From contig ML986580.1 of the NCBI GenBank assembly GCA_010094045.1, forward strand, positions 760,059-824,058: a stretch of DNA of 64,000 bases, in the 5' to 3' direction. Shown here in pieces: positions 9,818 to 21,172 of the stretch. The stretch comes from Lojkania enalia (taxonomy: Eukaryota; Ascomycota; Dothideomycetes; Pleosporales). A model generated the notes under the pieces. The model worked only from the letters and a program-made list of their open reading frames with translations, had not been told where the DNA came from and did not search any database. The number at the start of each line of letters is the position of its first letter. Within the stretch, counting starts at the first letter, position 1. A program made the position numbers and the translations under genes.

Positions 9818-12184
9818 CTATATAATTACAAACTCCATTGTCATAGTCTTAACCTTCTCGTCGCTCAGCATAGCGATAGCTTCTCCATCCATTCTTCCGT
9901 GGATGTAAGCTTCCCCAATAAATTCAAAGTACTTCGTACCGTTTCTGAACGTACAGGGACGTAGAATACAGGGTACACTACACCCAAATAGAATACAGAT
10001 GCGGTCGCTATGTTGGGTTTCCGGGGGACCAAGTCCAAAGAGAGGTTCGACATTGTGTTCTTTCAAATTTCTGATATGCAGGTTCCCTTCGATGAACTTC
10101 CGATTCCAAGTGATAGCTTGTGCTCTCTTTAGATATTCCGCAACAATGTAAGGAAGCCTACCATCCGCTGAATTTCCATGGTCAAGGAGTGCTGAGGTTC
10201 CAATATGACCGTTGTTATCAACGAAGGCCATGCAGTGAAGTGCAGCCCTATGGTACCATGGAGGAGGATTTTCTCCTTCTGCATTCCTGTCCGCAACAAG
10301 TGTGCGCCAAAGCTTGTCAGGTACTCTTGTTAAATCCATGCCATTGTTCTTCCAGCCCCCCTTTTCAAGACACTCTTTGGTAATGACACCCCTTGAAACT
10401 GGACCAGATGTCCAAGTAACCGAGCCGATCTCGATACCCTTAACATAAAGTCTATGAAATGGACTTGTTCTTCCAGGTGGGCCACCAAAACTTTCCGGGG
10501 CGCGGGTGAAATCGCCCCTCGCTCCAAAAACAGGAGGCGCTGAGTTGACACGGGTAAGCTGTTTTCCTTTAGATTCGAGCACCTGCCTTTGTCCGAACCG
10601 TACATCAGGTTTCTTCCAACGCGACGCATTGTAGCGCCTCCTTCCTGCTTTTCCAACTATACTGTCGCCGTTTATGCGACCATTGAAGCCTTGTTCTTGA
10701 AATCCCCACGGCGATTTGGATATCGTTTGGATCCACGATGGTAATGTGATTACTGGTGTTGCATTTTTCCACCCGCCAGGCTTATCGCGTTCAGGAATAG
10801 CCCAATGCCGGCAAATTATGTCCAATGAGCCACTCGAACAAACAACGTATTCTAAGAAATCTGTGTAGACTTCTAGAATGTTACTCTCATAATTCGGTTT
10901 TGGTGGCCCAACAGCATTAGTGCCTTGACTTTCTGGCATTATTGATTCTTTGGCGATATTGAGCAGCGCATAAATCGTGTCGCGCGGATCAGATGACTCG
11001 AAGAATGAGAGGCTTGAAACAAGTGTTTCTAGGTCCGAAACAGGTTCGAGAATGCTATCGTCCACATTTTTTCGAAAGGTATTCGTAACGGCGTCAACAA
11101 GGACTTTTGCCCCAAGTGGTTCCAGCTCGTTAAAATTTCTGTAATTGCGGAATATCTTATCATCCTGGGAACGCCTAAAAAGCGCCCGGATCCTGTCGAA
11201 GTTTAAAGCAAATAGCCCAATAGCATCAGCAAACTCTTGCCAGGGAACATGAAGGTCCCCGCAATGAACTGTTGCCTCACGTGCCAACGCCAACTCTTGG
11301 ATTACCCAACGCCGTGAAAACCAGCTACACCTCATTAAATCTAATAAATTACTCCAGGATTTTGTTGCCTGGGTATCCTGAGCGAGCTTCTCCAGTTCTT
11401 TGAGCTTCAGTATCTCTTGGCTGAATTTCATAGCAGCATGAAAATCCTTGCTCCTATCTTTCCCTTCGACCTTCCCATCCCCAAGCCAAATGCAAACGTT
11501 CACTGCTTTATTGTAGATGTGTTTCATTTTCGCTATTTGTTCTGGCTTCTCCCCTTTCACATCATTTTGGTTAATACATATGGCATCAACCCAGAGGACA
11601 ATTGTCTCGGTCGGATGCCGCAAGCGACGAAGTGCTTTATCTAGATTTGGCCGAACATAAAATCTCTGTCCCTTGTCCCAGTCAGGTACGAATGACCGTA
11701 ACCGAGTAAGATCGCCGATATCTATCTTTGGTAGTGACTCTCGCCGTGAGATGTAAACTGCTTTGTCTGCCGGCCCAGGGCCCCAGTGATATGAAAGTGC
11801 CTCGTACTCCTGTAGTGGATATGTTCCAACCTCTGAGTCTGAAAACTGTCTAATTGATACGAACAAATCACTTTCGAGTTTCTTGGCGGGTTCGATTTCG
11901 AGTAGCCGGATTTCAGTAGCTTTAATTCGAACGTATTTGTAGAGGAGGTTGTAGGAATCCAGTTGCCCAGAGCGTCTCGCGGCACGGATGAATTTTCTTT
12001 TGATTTCTTCCTTAGTCATTGCTTGATGTGTATATTTGTCCCAAAATTCTTCCCTCTCAACCTTGACTGGTTTCACCTGATTTCGCCTGGGGATTTTCCT
12101 CGGAGTATGGTCGACTAATTCGGATGATTTTCGTTTGTGGCCAGCCGTATTTGTCGACCCGTTGTTGGGGTTTGAAGAGCTCAT
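9818..12184 (-). CDS. Heterokaryon-incompatibility (HET) domain protein
   Basis: A 788-aa single-exon ORF from ATG at 12184. The HET domain lies at about residues 127-310 and shows the family's hallmark blocks: YEALSYHWG (127-135), LWVDAICINQ (197-206), the CIWLG block (231-235) and RRWVIQELALAR (291-302). HET domains trigger cell death after fusion of genetically different hyphae and work with or downstream of NLR-type receptors. Residues 1-66 are lysine/arginine-rich (HKRKSS, RKIPRR, KVER, IKRK), so a nuclear localisation signal is possible. The C-terminal 480 residues are HET-family type without another known domain. The gene is divergent from the NLR gene at 13623, with 1.44 kb between start codons. 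The reading frame is undamaged despite decayed DNA downstream, so it is probably functional. The trigger it responds to cannot be read from the sequence. Confidence 0.9.
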   Translation of the reverse strand: MSSSNPNNGSTNTAGHKRKSSELVDHTPRKIPRRNQVKPVKVEREEFWDKYTHQAMTKEEIKRKFIRAARRSGQLDSYNLLYKYVRIKATEIRLLEIEPAKKLESDLFVSIRQFSDSEVGTYPLQEYEALSYHWGPGPADKAVYISRRESLPKIDIGDLTRLRSFVPDWDKGQRFYVRPNLDKALRRLRHPTETIVLWVDAICINQNDVKGEKPEQIAKMKHIYNKAVNVCIWLGDGKVEGKDRSKDFHAAMKFSQEILKLKELEKLAQDTQATKSWSNLLDLMRCSWFSRRWVIQELALAREATVHCGDLHVPWQEFADAIGLFALNFDRIRALFRRSQDDKIFRNYRNFNELEPLGAKVLVDAVTNTFRKNVDDSILEPVSDLETLVSSLSFFESSDPRDTIYALLNIAKESIMPESQGTNAVGPPKPNYESNILEVYTDFLEYVVCSSGSLDIICRHWAIPERDKPGGWKNATPVITLPSWIQTISKSPWGFQEQGFNGRINGDSIVGKAGRRRYNASRWKKPDVRFGQRQVLESKGKQLTRVNSAPPVFGARGDFTRAPESFGGPPGRTSPFHRLYVKGIEIGSVTWTSGPVSRGVITKECLEKGGWKNNGMDLTRVPDKLWRTLVADRNAEGENPPPWYHRAALHCMAFVDNNGHIGTSALLDHGNSADGRLPYIVAEYLKRAQAITWNRKFIEGNLHIRNLKEHNVEPLFGLGPPETQHSDRICILFGCSVPCILRPCTFRNGTKYFEFIGEAYIHGRMDGEAIAMLSDEKVKTMTMEFVII

Positions 12185-13622
12185 GGTGAAATATGTTGCG
12201 CTTGGAGTGGTACTACTCGCCCTATGACGCTAGATAAAGTTACGATAGAGTAACTAAAAACTCTCGCGATGGGGTGAGATTCTAAAGCACCACTGTAATC
12301 TCCTTTAATGTATGGATTAGGACTGAGAATGGCAATCGCGTAAGTGTAGAAATTACTATCGATCAAGTTTTGATCAATGGCGAGCCTCACTAAAACCATG
12401 CAAAGGTGAGAAAAAGACTCACCAGGAAGAGGGGTACATCTCCTTAAATACAATTATAGCCGGGCCAGAAACGCCACAAGTGACCTGCTTTTCATGGCTT
12501 GGTTGGAAGTTACCACAACCAGTCTCTCGGGACGAAAAACAAATGACGAAGCACCCCAAATACTACATCAAGCCCTACGCGCCCAGTTATTGGGCGAAGC
12601 CATGGCTATCGTCACATGGCTTGACAACTACAATATTGAGATCTGAGCAAAATGGATAAAAAGCCTATTGGTGAACGGTGGGAGGGAGTGTATCACAACG
12701 TCTTCAGCTCTGCGTGCATTGCAGATCCAGACCGGCTCAATAAAGCCACAGAAGTCGTCTTTAAACAGGAATGCGGGGGTTAGCGACGAGCATCGGTTAC
12801 TTTTAACCATACTGGAGAGACCAGGCTAGCCATTTGCACTTACACTCGAGCCGGCTACCGTCCCGGGGTTGGGCGCAGTTCTTCGGTGTCCCAGTCTCGG
12901 CATATATGTCGCGAAATTCAGCTCGCTTGCATTGTTATCTTCAAGGATTTGCCACTATGTACAAAATAGTGTTCCAGTGTGCTAAAGCAGTATCAGCGCC
13001 TCCTACTGATCAAGTCAAACAATGACAGATCAAATGTACTTAGCGTGACCATTGCAAATGATACTGAGAATGACGTCAGGCTGAAGCTCTAAGAACTTTA
13101 TTTTCCCAACGCAATCTAAGAAGGATTAAAGCAATGGCATTTCGCATTCATTCGACACTTCAAAATAAGTATATTTCTTCATTGAGGGCATGAGTCTCGG
13201 TTGGGAAGATGCGATGGACTCAACAAGCAACCAGCCCATCCGTAGATACGCTTACGACGAATGTAACATTCGAGAGCGGAGGAACATAATTGGCCTGAAT
13301 ACCTTAGCCATATGGTTTAACAAAAGAAGTGTTCAGCATTAGGCTTTAAGGCCACCACACCACTATGCTGCAGGCAAATGCCGGTCAGCACAAGAAAGGC
13401 CGTGATCGCCGGGCAAAGGCCGTGATCGTTCACAGCCCCGCCTCCGTGCAACGAAGCTCAGCCTTGTTCAGGCATCGGCCTCACCAGGCAGAAAAAAGTG
13501 CTCTATTATGAAGAGACATTACTTGCTTTAAAGGCCAACGGTAGCTATGCACGATTCTCACTTATTTCGTTCCTAATCCTATCTCGAAACACCCAACTAC
13601 GAAAAAGTAAATACAGCCGTTC
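12185..13622. other. Divergent intergenic region between HET and NLR genes
   Basis: 1.44 kb with no credible gene; short ORFs such as 12181-12453 and 12628-12810 (minus) have no domain. It must contain both promoters. A 14-bp direct repeat with a 20-bp period lies at 13395-13428. Confidence 0.5.
13395..13428. promoter_or_regulatory. 14-bp direct repeat upstream of the NLR gene
   Basis: The string AAAGGCCGTGATCG occurs at 13395-13408 and again at 13415-13428. The copies start exactly 20 bp apart, about two helical turns, some 200 bp before the NLR start codon. The spacing would suit a dimeric or repeated transcription-factor site. This is inference only. Confidence 0.3.
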
Positions 13623-16424
13623 ATGGATCCTCTATCTATATCCACAGGTGTCATCACCATACTCCAGGCTACTACCGCTATTATCTCAGTGTGCTACGAT
13701 TTCCGAGCAGCCTTGAAAAATGAACCCTGGTCTTTAACGACTATCATCAATGAGCTGAAAGCGTTACGCAATATCCTTGAGAGCCTAGAGGTTGCCATTG
13801 AGTTTGACCGGCCTCAGAGTTGGGATAAGAGCCAAATGCTTATTCTGCTCTCTAACCGGGAAAATGGGGCACTTGCGATCTGTCAACAAGAGTTGCAAAT
13901 TCTGCAGAAAAAGATAGGGTCCTCAAACTATGCCGAAACAAACGGATCGAAGAGAAAGGCAGTACTCCAGGCGTTGCGGTGGCAGTTAAGGGAGAAAGAT
14001 GCAAGAGAATGCTTAGGGCGTATTGAGAGATGTAAATCGACTCTGAGTCTGGCTCTTCATGGAGATCAAGCGTGAGTCAGGCCTTTGTAACTCTGGCCCC
14101 TACTTCAATTCGGAAGATTCTAATTGCAAGAAGTGCACTCCTTGGGAAAATAAGAGCCTCAACAACATCTATTCAGGCTACCGTTGAGAATATTGATTAC
14201 AAGGTCACAGTCGTGGGTGATACTATTCGGGCTAAGGAGATAGGTGATTCATATTGACCGTATCCAGGTTTCTAGCTCTACTAATATAAGCAGATGAAGA
14301 ATACAAGGCCATGATGCAATGGCTTTCACCAGTAGACCCGCATGAAAATCATGAAGCAGCAATCTCAATCCATCATGAAGGAACAGGAGCCTGGTTCCTC
14401 GAGTCTGATGAGTTTCTCGAATGGTATCGAGCCAAAGGCTCGTTTCTTTGGCTTAGTGGATTTCGTGAGTTTGACTTTAATGGATGGTCACTGGTCTACA
14501 AAACTGACAGAAATTATCTATAGCTGGTTCTGGAAAAACAATACTTTTGTACGAGTCTCTTTAAGCTACAGAGTGTCCCATTCTAATAGTGCTAGCTCTC
14601 AAATCGTTGCGCATCTCATTAATGATCGTTTCAATAGTATCAATGGTGTCGGTATAGCTTATTTTTACTTCGATTTTGCCCGCAGGGAATTCCGAGCTAC
14701 AAATAATGCTATTGGATCACTTGTCGCGCAGCTATGCTCTCAATTTCCGTACCCGGAAGAGCTAGTTGTTGCGTACAAGCGCAGTCAAACGCCAGGCAAA
14801 ATACGTTGTCCAACCTGGGACACTTTGGGAAATGCACTGTCATGGTTTACTAGAGATCGAAAGATCCTGATACTACTTGACGCTCTTGATGAATGCGAAA
14901 ACCGGGAAGAGATACTCACATTTCTCAGCGATCTTGGAAAAACGGACGACGGCATTAGTGTTCTTGTCAGCAGCCGTAACGAGCTTGATATCGAGAACGC
15001 ATTTCACTCCTTTCCTAGGCTTCAAGTAGAAAATCGTCGAGTAGAAATGGATAGAGATATCCAATCGTACCTCGATCAACGGCTTGCGACTGACAATAAT
15101 TTGAAAAAATTAACCCCCGCTATAAAGTCCGATATAAAACTCTCTTTAATTGAGAAATCCGCCGGAATGTATGTTTTCGTTATGATCGTTGTTTCTACGC
15201 TACTCACTTTATAGGTTTCGCTGGGCTCAATGCCAACTCGATGCACTTTCACGCCTTCGCACGATCAAATCGATCCGCATGAGCTTGAATTCGCTCCCGA
15301 GGACAATTAACGAGACTTACGCAAACATTCTGAGGAAAGTCCAAGAAGACGATGTCGAGCTGCTCCGTAGAGCTTTGTGCTGGGTTGTATTTTCGGTCCT
15401 CCCGTTAACAATTGAGGAACTGCAAGAAGCCATCGCAATCGAATCTGGGATATGCACACATAGTGAACTTGCGGAATCTCGGGTCAGTGATCCCAAGGAT
15501 ATCATCGGCCTCGGTGGTAGTCTTTTCAGTATATCTAAAACCGGTCATGTCAAATTAGCCCATCTATCGGTTAAGGATTATCTTCTCTCCGCAGATATCA
15601 AGGAAAACTCTGACGTATCTCAATTTGCAATGAAATCTGAGGAGGTAAATGAGGAGTTAGCTATCAACTCCATCACATATCTCTCCTTAGATAGTTTAGC
15701 CAGCGGTCCCGTTGACTCAAAAGAAGCCTGGGAAGATCGCCTATCTCGCCATCCTCTAATTAGACATGCTGCAAAAGGATGGACATACTACCTCCGAGCA
15801 ACAAGCTCAACCACTGCGTTGAAAGAGCTGGTGTCGAATTTTTTTGCGACAAAATCGCGAGGAACGTTCATGTCATGGATCCAGATTTTGAACTCCAATT
15901 GGATTTTCAAATGGACTGATTACCCTAGACATGCCACAGAACTGTATTATGCCGCATCCTTCGGACTAAATGATATTGTCAGAACTTTAATCCGAAATGG
16001 TGTCGAGCTTGACGCTCCGGGAAGCCGGTTTGGCGGCACTGCGCTACACGGAGCTACGCTCCGTGAACATATTCCTATCATGAGACACCTCCTTGAAGCT
16101 GGTGCAAATCCTTCACGGGCAGATTTCAACCGTATATCTCCACTTCACACGGCTGCTAGAATTGGAAATGCCGAGGTGATAAAGTTGCTTCTAAAATTTG
16201 GTGCGTCTAAAACCGCCGAGGATAGCCTCGGGGAAACACCGTATGATTGGGCCATGCAGGCGGGACAGTCAGTTTCTCAAATTCTACTTCGGGGAGAAGA
16301 CGTTCAACTCTCAGATGAGTCGAGGAGGACGACACATAAAGTTTATCAACGCACCGCAGCTTTTTTCCCTGCGATGGCAATAGCTCAAGGCCTTAAAGTT
16401 CCGTTACCTGTGGAGAAATTGTGA
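13623..16424 (+). CDS. NLR-like STAND protein (N-terminal STAND domain, NACHT, ankyrin repeats)
   Basis: Six exons by splice-signal and frame reasoning: 13623-14071, 14131-14243, 14294-14464, 14524-14548, 14596-15168 and 15215-16424, giving 846 aa. Introns are 46-59 bp with branch-like CTAAT. Residues 1 to about 180 begin MDPLSISTGVITILQ, the fungal STAND N-terminal (HeLo-like, PigL_N) type thought to drive membrane-linked cell death. The NACHT NTPase follows: Walker A GFPGSGKT at about residues 243-250, then YFYFDF, and Walker B ILILLDALDE at about 346. A winged-helix-like region covers about 440-640. Three or so ankyrin repeats at about 685-785 (GGTALHGA, ISPLHTAARIGNAEVIKLLL) would form the sensor. 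Such proteins act as intracellular receptors in non-self recognition. The first intron uses an AAG acceptor and is the least certain. Without these introns the gene would look broken into four ORFs. Confidence 0.8.
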
Positions 16425-16697
16425 TAACTGAATTACGCATACAAGGAAATGAATTTGATTTAAGGAAGAAAGGTGCGTTTGAAATACTTGAGATCTCTAG
16501 GAAATCTAGCTGAAATTTAGATGCTATAAGAATCTCGTCTCCTTTATGTTTGTATTTGATAAGTTGCCGTTTTCGCTAGTTTCATTATGCATCCTACTAG
16601 CTCGTGGACGAAAAAAGTACTCGCTAGCGCTGAAAGAACTCGAGGGTCCATCGTTCTGCAGTAGTCTACATGAAAGTTTCTTTTTTCAGTCACTCCC

Positions 16698-18282
16698 CTA
16701 CTTCGGAACAGCCCCTAACTCCCCAACCGCCCAGTCCTTCACATTACCAAACCATCTAAAACTCTTCTCTTTTCTATTACTAAAACCTTTGTTCTCTTCA
16801 TCCCATGCATTTAATGCTTTCTCCGCCTCCTGGTGAATATCATAATCATAAAAGAACTCCCTAATCGGCTGACTCCAAGGCCCACATCCATTCGGCCAAG
16901 GCGGTAGATCCCCAGCATAGAACTTCCTTATCTCGGCATTTTTCTGCTTCAGTCCTTCCATCGTTAGATGCGGATTCGTTGAGCTGAGAATCTGCGTCGT
17001 AGCGGAGCGAGGGAGGCGGAGATGCTGGTATAACTCTAAGCGAGAACGTAGGGACTCGGAGGTGTGATGGAAGGGCTTAGGAGAAGGAGAGGGGGAAGAT
17101 GGAGAATTGGCGGAATGGGTAGAGAAAAGGACTTCAAGAGCAGCAGCATCTTCGATAGCGGAACAGCCGCCTTGCGCGTGCGAGGGTAACATGAAATGTA
17201 CTGTGTCGCCAATGCAAAGAGTCCGGCCATTGAAGATGCGAGTCGACGGTGGTCGTTGGGTCACAGTGTAGACTTTTATCGAGTCGGCCGTCCTAGAACG
17301 GGGTTAGTGCCTATTTCTCTGTCTTATATCCCACCCAGACTGATTGTTCAAATGATACACATGAAGAAAGCAAACTTACGTGGGCAGATACTTAAGAATA
17401 TCGTGGCAACCCTCGAGCACATCTAACACCTTCTCAAGCGTGGTGTCTGATTGCCAACCCTCCTTTTGCCACTCTTCCGGCCTTGTGTCATGAAAGATGG
17501 CAATATTCAGCATTTCTTCATCTCGACACGGATATGTCACAACAAACAAGTCCCCATATATAAACTGCACAAAACCCGCCGGCTGACCGGCCCAAAGCTG
17601 CTTCGCAACTGGGTGCTCTTTCACCTTCTCGAAAGGCGATAACATCCTATACACACTCTTCCCAATCTTCTTAGTTGGAATATCCTCTCCTGTGATCTGA
17701 GACAAAAACGCAGTCTACTCAAACATCAGCTTTCATACTCTCTTTGTAAACATCATACTGACATATCGTATCTAGCTATAGGAAATTGTAAAGACTTACA
17801 TGGCACCCATCCGCCAGTACCAAAAACTCCTTTACAACCGTCTCCCCACCCTTTAACCTAACCTCTCCCTTCTCAGCATCTACCCCCACAACCTCAGCCC
17901 CAAGTCTAATTTTCGCCTCCGCCCACCCCTCTTGCTCTCCAACCGCCACCTCCCTCAACCCCCTATGCAAATCCACCCTATGATAGGCACACATCCTCTC
18001 CCCAAACCGCTCCTCCACCCCACTAAGATCTTCTCTTGTAATATGCCCCAATGTCCCGCCATCCAGCGCCCGAAACTGCTTAAAATCCACCGGCCTCGCC
18101 TTCCCGAAATCGAACCCCCAGCGCCTCAGCACGCGATTGCCGTTCGGCGTAAGTAGGATCGCAGCTCCGATTTCATTCTTGAACGCCGATTTCTCGAAGA
18201 TCTCGACATTGTGGCCGGCGCGGCGGAGTGCGATGGCTGCGCTGAGGCCCGCGATGCCCGCACCTACTATGCCGACGTTCAT
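16698..18282 (-). CDS. FAD-dependent monooxygenase (salicylate hydroxylase-like)
   Basis: Three exons on the minus strand (17800-18282, 17380-17714, 16698-17292) give 470 aa, the usual length for this family. Residues 3-30 form the dinucleotide-binding fold with GAGIAG and a terminal acidic residue (EIFEKS). The DG motif appears as VLADGCH at the end of exon 1. The second FAD motif, CIGDTVHFMLPSHAQGG, lies in exon 3, although the usual GDAAH is here GDTVH. Class A flavin monooxygenases use NAD(P)H and O2 to hydroxylate aromatic or polyketide substrates; the substrate here is unknown. The 3' end converges on the NLR gene, 274 bp away. Introns are 80-90 bp with GTAAGT donors. The second acceptor was chosen because it keeps the frame into VYTVTQRPP. 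It could serve catabolism or a secondary pathway; no partner biosynthetic gene is adjacent. Confidence 0.85.
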
Positions 18283-19104
18283 TCTCGATGGTGTTAGGCT
18301 GATATAATAATGACAATATTGCACGCTTAAAATAAGAGCACTACGGTCGAGTTTTCCTTACGTGCAATAGATGATAAAATCAATCATACGAGAGGTAGCG
18401 AGGACACTAAGATAAAACTGGATATGTGCTCGCTTAAAAGACGTTAGCCTATTCGATCTGCCAGTGATTGAGCCAGGACTATGAAGCCTAGATCCCCGAA
18501 TACTACTCCCGTATAGATGTGCTTCAACGTAAGGCTTATGACTCAAATGCTGGGACTGGAGAAGCAGAATAGCATTGCCAATAAAGCTCTGTGGGGGCTC
18601 CCCGAAATCCTAATATTGGAGCCAAACTTCACATGGTGTGCTTGTTTATGAAAAATTTGAGAGATATTAATCTTTGATACCAAATAGCTGACGTGAGCAA
18701 GCGAGAGTGGGTCGAAAATCAAATATTCACGAGGCATCTTTCCTTCTCCAGATCGAAGATTGTTCCAGAACACGCTTCTATTAAGAGGTCTCCCTTGAGA
18801 CTTCGTTCCGTCTAATATGTAGGACTGAACCGAGAAAAAAGACGTAACGTCTAAAAACTCGGATCGCAAACAAGGATGCTGTATATCTGATAGAGAGAAA
18901 GATATGAAAGGTGAGGGTCCGGTGCCCGGTTCCTAGCACCAACCAGAACTCCTTGCAGAACCTACTAGATGCGCAAATCGTGCCATATTCGTGGAACTAT
19001 CTTCACAACATTTTTCCTAACAAGAGAAAAAATTCCTAAATCATTATACTCCACGCTAAAAAGATGACTAAGTGGCTTGAAGGAAGTTGTAGGTTTGTCT
19101 GCGT
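18283..19104. other. Intergenic region, monooxygenase to NSE4
   Basis: Moderately AT-rich. ORFs on the minus strand at 18358-18546 and 18543-18869 have no domain or signal and are probably chance. Nothing else seen. Confidence 0.45.
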
Positions 19105-20786
19105 TCAGCTATACCAACCGTTAGCTGATACGTTGGTCTCTTCCGGCATCCGGTGAGGAATAAGGGGCTCTCTGATATCGAAAGCTTCAATGAGTGTCTT
19201 CCAAATCTGATAGTCGATACTAAAGATAGCTTGGTGCTTCTGAACGTTTTGTTGACGTTGTTCCTGCAACGAGCGAGGCGCAGACGGAACTAGGCCGTAT
19301 TAGTGAATGCCTTAATATGGCTCTGGGTCTAATGGCTACTAACCTAGCAAAGGCAAGCCATGATTATCTTCGGTAACCATTGCGTTTCCCTCACGGATGA
19401 GAAAGCTCACATAGAACAAGTTCTCCACTGTCTGCCCAAACGAATTCGGATTCACAACGAAGTCAAACAATGATACGCAAAGCTCATTTTCACACGACGG
19501 ATAGACTCGGTGACGTCGACAAGCTGCCTTCGTGTCCTCCTCATCTGGATTACCCTCGATCTCCTCGAGTTCTGCAACGACCCTTTCCTCACCGTCACGG
19601 ATGTGCTGCTCCAACTTCGCCTTGATCCCTTTAACAAGGTGAGTGAGGTTGGAGTTCTCGGATTGCTTGAGGTCGGACTGCTGTAGCTCTTGAGGCCGGG
19701 TAGCAGGACCAACAGGCTGTCTTTGAGATTTGGCGCGCCGAACTTGGGTAGTCCGAGCCCGCTTCTGGACCGAAAGCGGACCAAGCAGGAAGCTAGATAC
19801 GGGTGGGCGCCTATTACATGGAAAACAGGCCTGTCCTCCGAGCACTGTCCAGTCAAGTCCATCGCCAGTGTCATCATCCTCATCGTCCTCTTGAAGAGCT
19901 GCCTGTCCCCTATAACGCTCTTGTGTCAACGAACGCGCACGTTGATCGTCGGTCTGACTCCCGCCTGACCTCATGAAGAAAATGCATTTGGACACGAATT
20001 GGTCTAGATCCAGTCCAACTCCAGTGTTTCCATGAAGACTGTTGCTAAGCTTCTTGCCGGCTAGGTCGCTCGCGAGGACCATGACACGAGAGTCAAGCGC
20101 AGCATCCGCGGTCTGCTTAACCTTACCCATATATCGATCTTGGCGCTTGAGGTGATGGAGAAGGAGATCGTTGCCCGGCTTGATCAACTCGTCGCGATTA
20201 TCTACCCATTGTTAGCCGCAGCACTCCAAAACCTGGAGAAGAACCTACCCTCCATTTCGCGATGATTATTCCGAATACCAGCGCGTAATCTACGTCGCAA
20301 CTCTGGATCCTGATACGGGTCATAATATTTTGTTGCGTCGTCCTCTTCATCTTCATTTTCGTCCTCGTCGCCAGGGGTTGGCGTCATGGCATCCGTGATG
20401 TCCTGTTCCACCTGAATGCCATCTTCATCCCGATAAACATCTACCGAACTGGCGATGTTATATTCATCGGTGCGCCTTCGCTTATTTCCGTTGCGTGATG
20501 ACGACGAGCCGGAACTAGGTGTCGGTAGACGTGCAGCAGAGGGAGCTATGGGTCGTCGCGCTTTGGAAGTGGTCCTAGGTGTACTTTCGCGTGACATGGG
20601 CTCTTCATTCTCCTTATCTGAGTTCATAGAGCGCGCTGGGCTCATAACAGAGTAGGAGGAATCGCGTTGGGTGCTCGCTCTAAGAAGCCGTGGTCGCGGC
20701 GTTGGGTCCCGGTACAGCGAGTCGGCGGTTGATGCGCGAGCAGCCATATCTGGTGTTGACGAGATGTCTGTGTTGAGGCGCGCCAT
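19105..20786 (-). CDS. Nse4, kleisin subunit of the SMC5/6 complex
   Basis: Three exons (20249-20786, 19344-20201, 19105-19289) give 526 aa. Exon 1 encodes a Ser/Thr/Arg-rich disordered N-terminus with an acidic run before ATKYYDPYQDPELRRRLRAG, then the Nse4 helical region (LIKPGNDLLLHHL, DSRVMVLASDLAGKK). The C-terminal Nse4 domain shows FDFVVNPNSFGQTVEN and LFYVSFLIREG, followed in exon 3 by HQAIFSIDYQIWKTLIEAFDI and PLIPHR. Nse4 bridges the Smc5 and Smc6 heads with Nse1 and Nse3, and the complex acts in homologous recombination and replication-fork repair. Introns of 47 and 54 bp were placed by GT-AG signals and restored frame. The start codon is 386 bp from that of VPS34 on the other strand, so the two share a promoter region. 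Confidence 0.9.
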
Positions 20787-21172
20787 GCTGGTTCTGCGTA
20801 GACGGGCCGAAAGTGAGGCAAAGCGGGGCGGGCAAACAAACCGCGACTGGTGGTGTTGAGAGGCCCAGCGACTGCGATGGGAAGCAAACGACCCTGTTCG
20901 AGGTGAAACCCACTCGCTAAATGAGTTTAGCGCGCTCTCACTTGGTTGGCAAAAGCGACCAGTATGCCCGCTTTACTTAGAGAGGTATCTATAGTCAGCG
21001 GAACACGTGCCAACGTTTGCCCGCGACGGGACCGCGCAGCTGGCCATAGCTTGCACGTGAGCTTCGAACGGCCCACCACGCATTCAGTTATCTCTCTTCG
21101 ACCGAAGTCTCTTATGGGCTGAGTTGACCCTATGGAATGCATTGCTAGCCCTTGCCTTCCTTAACGTTGGAA
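20787..21172. promoter_or_regulatory. Bidirectional promoter region NSE4 | VPS34
   Basis: 386 bp between divergent start codons. It contains CACGTG-type E-box cores (near 21003 and 21053) but no TATA box that I would defend. Confidence 0.35.

Noticed and set aside
14072..14257. Separate small ORF MSQAFVTLAPTS
   Set aside because: Begins inside an intron; the part from 14131 is exon 2 of the NLR gene.
14342..15214. A 290-codon ORF beginning MKIMKQQSQSIMKEQ
   Set aside because: Its first 85 codons read exon 3 and introns of the NLR gene out of frame; only the part from 14596 is real coding sequence.
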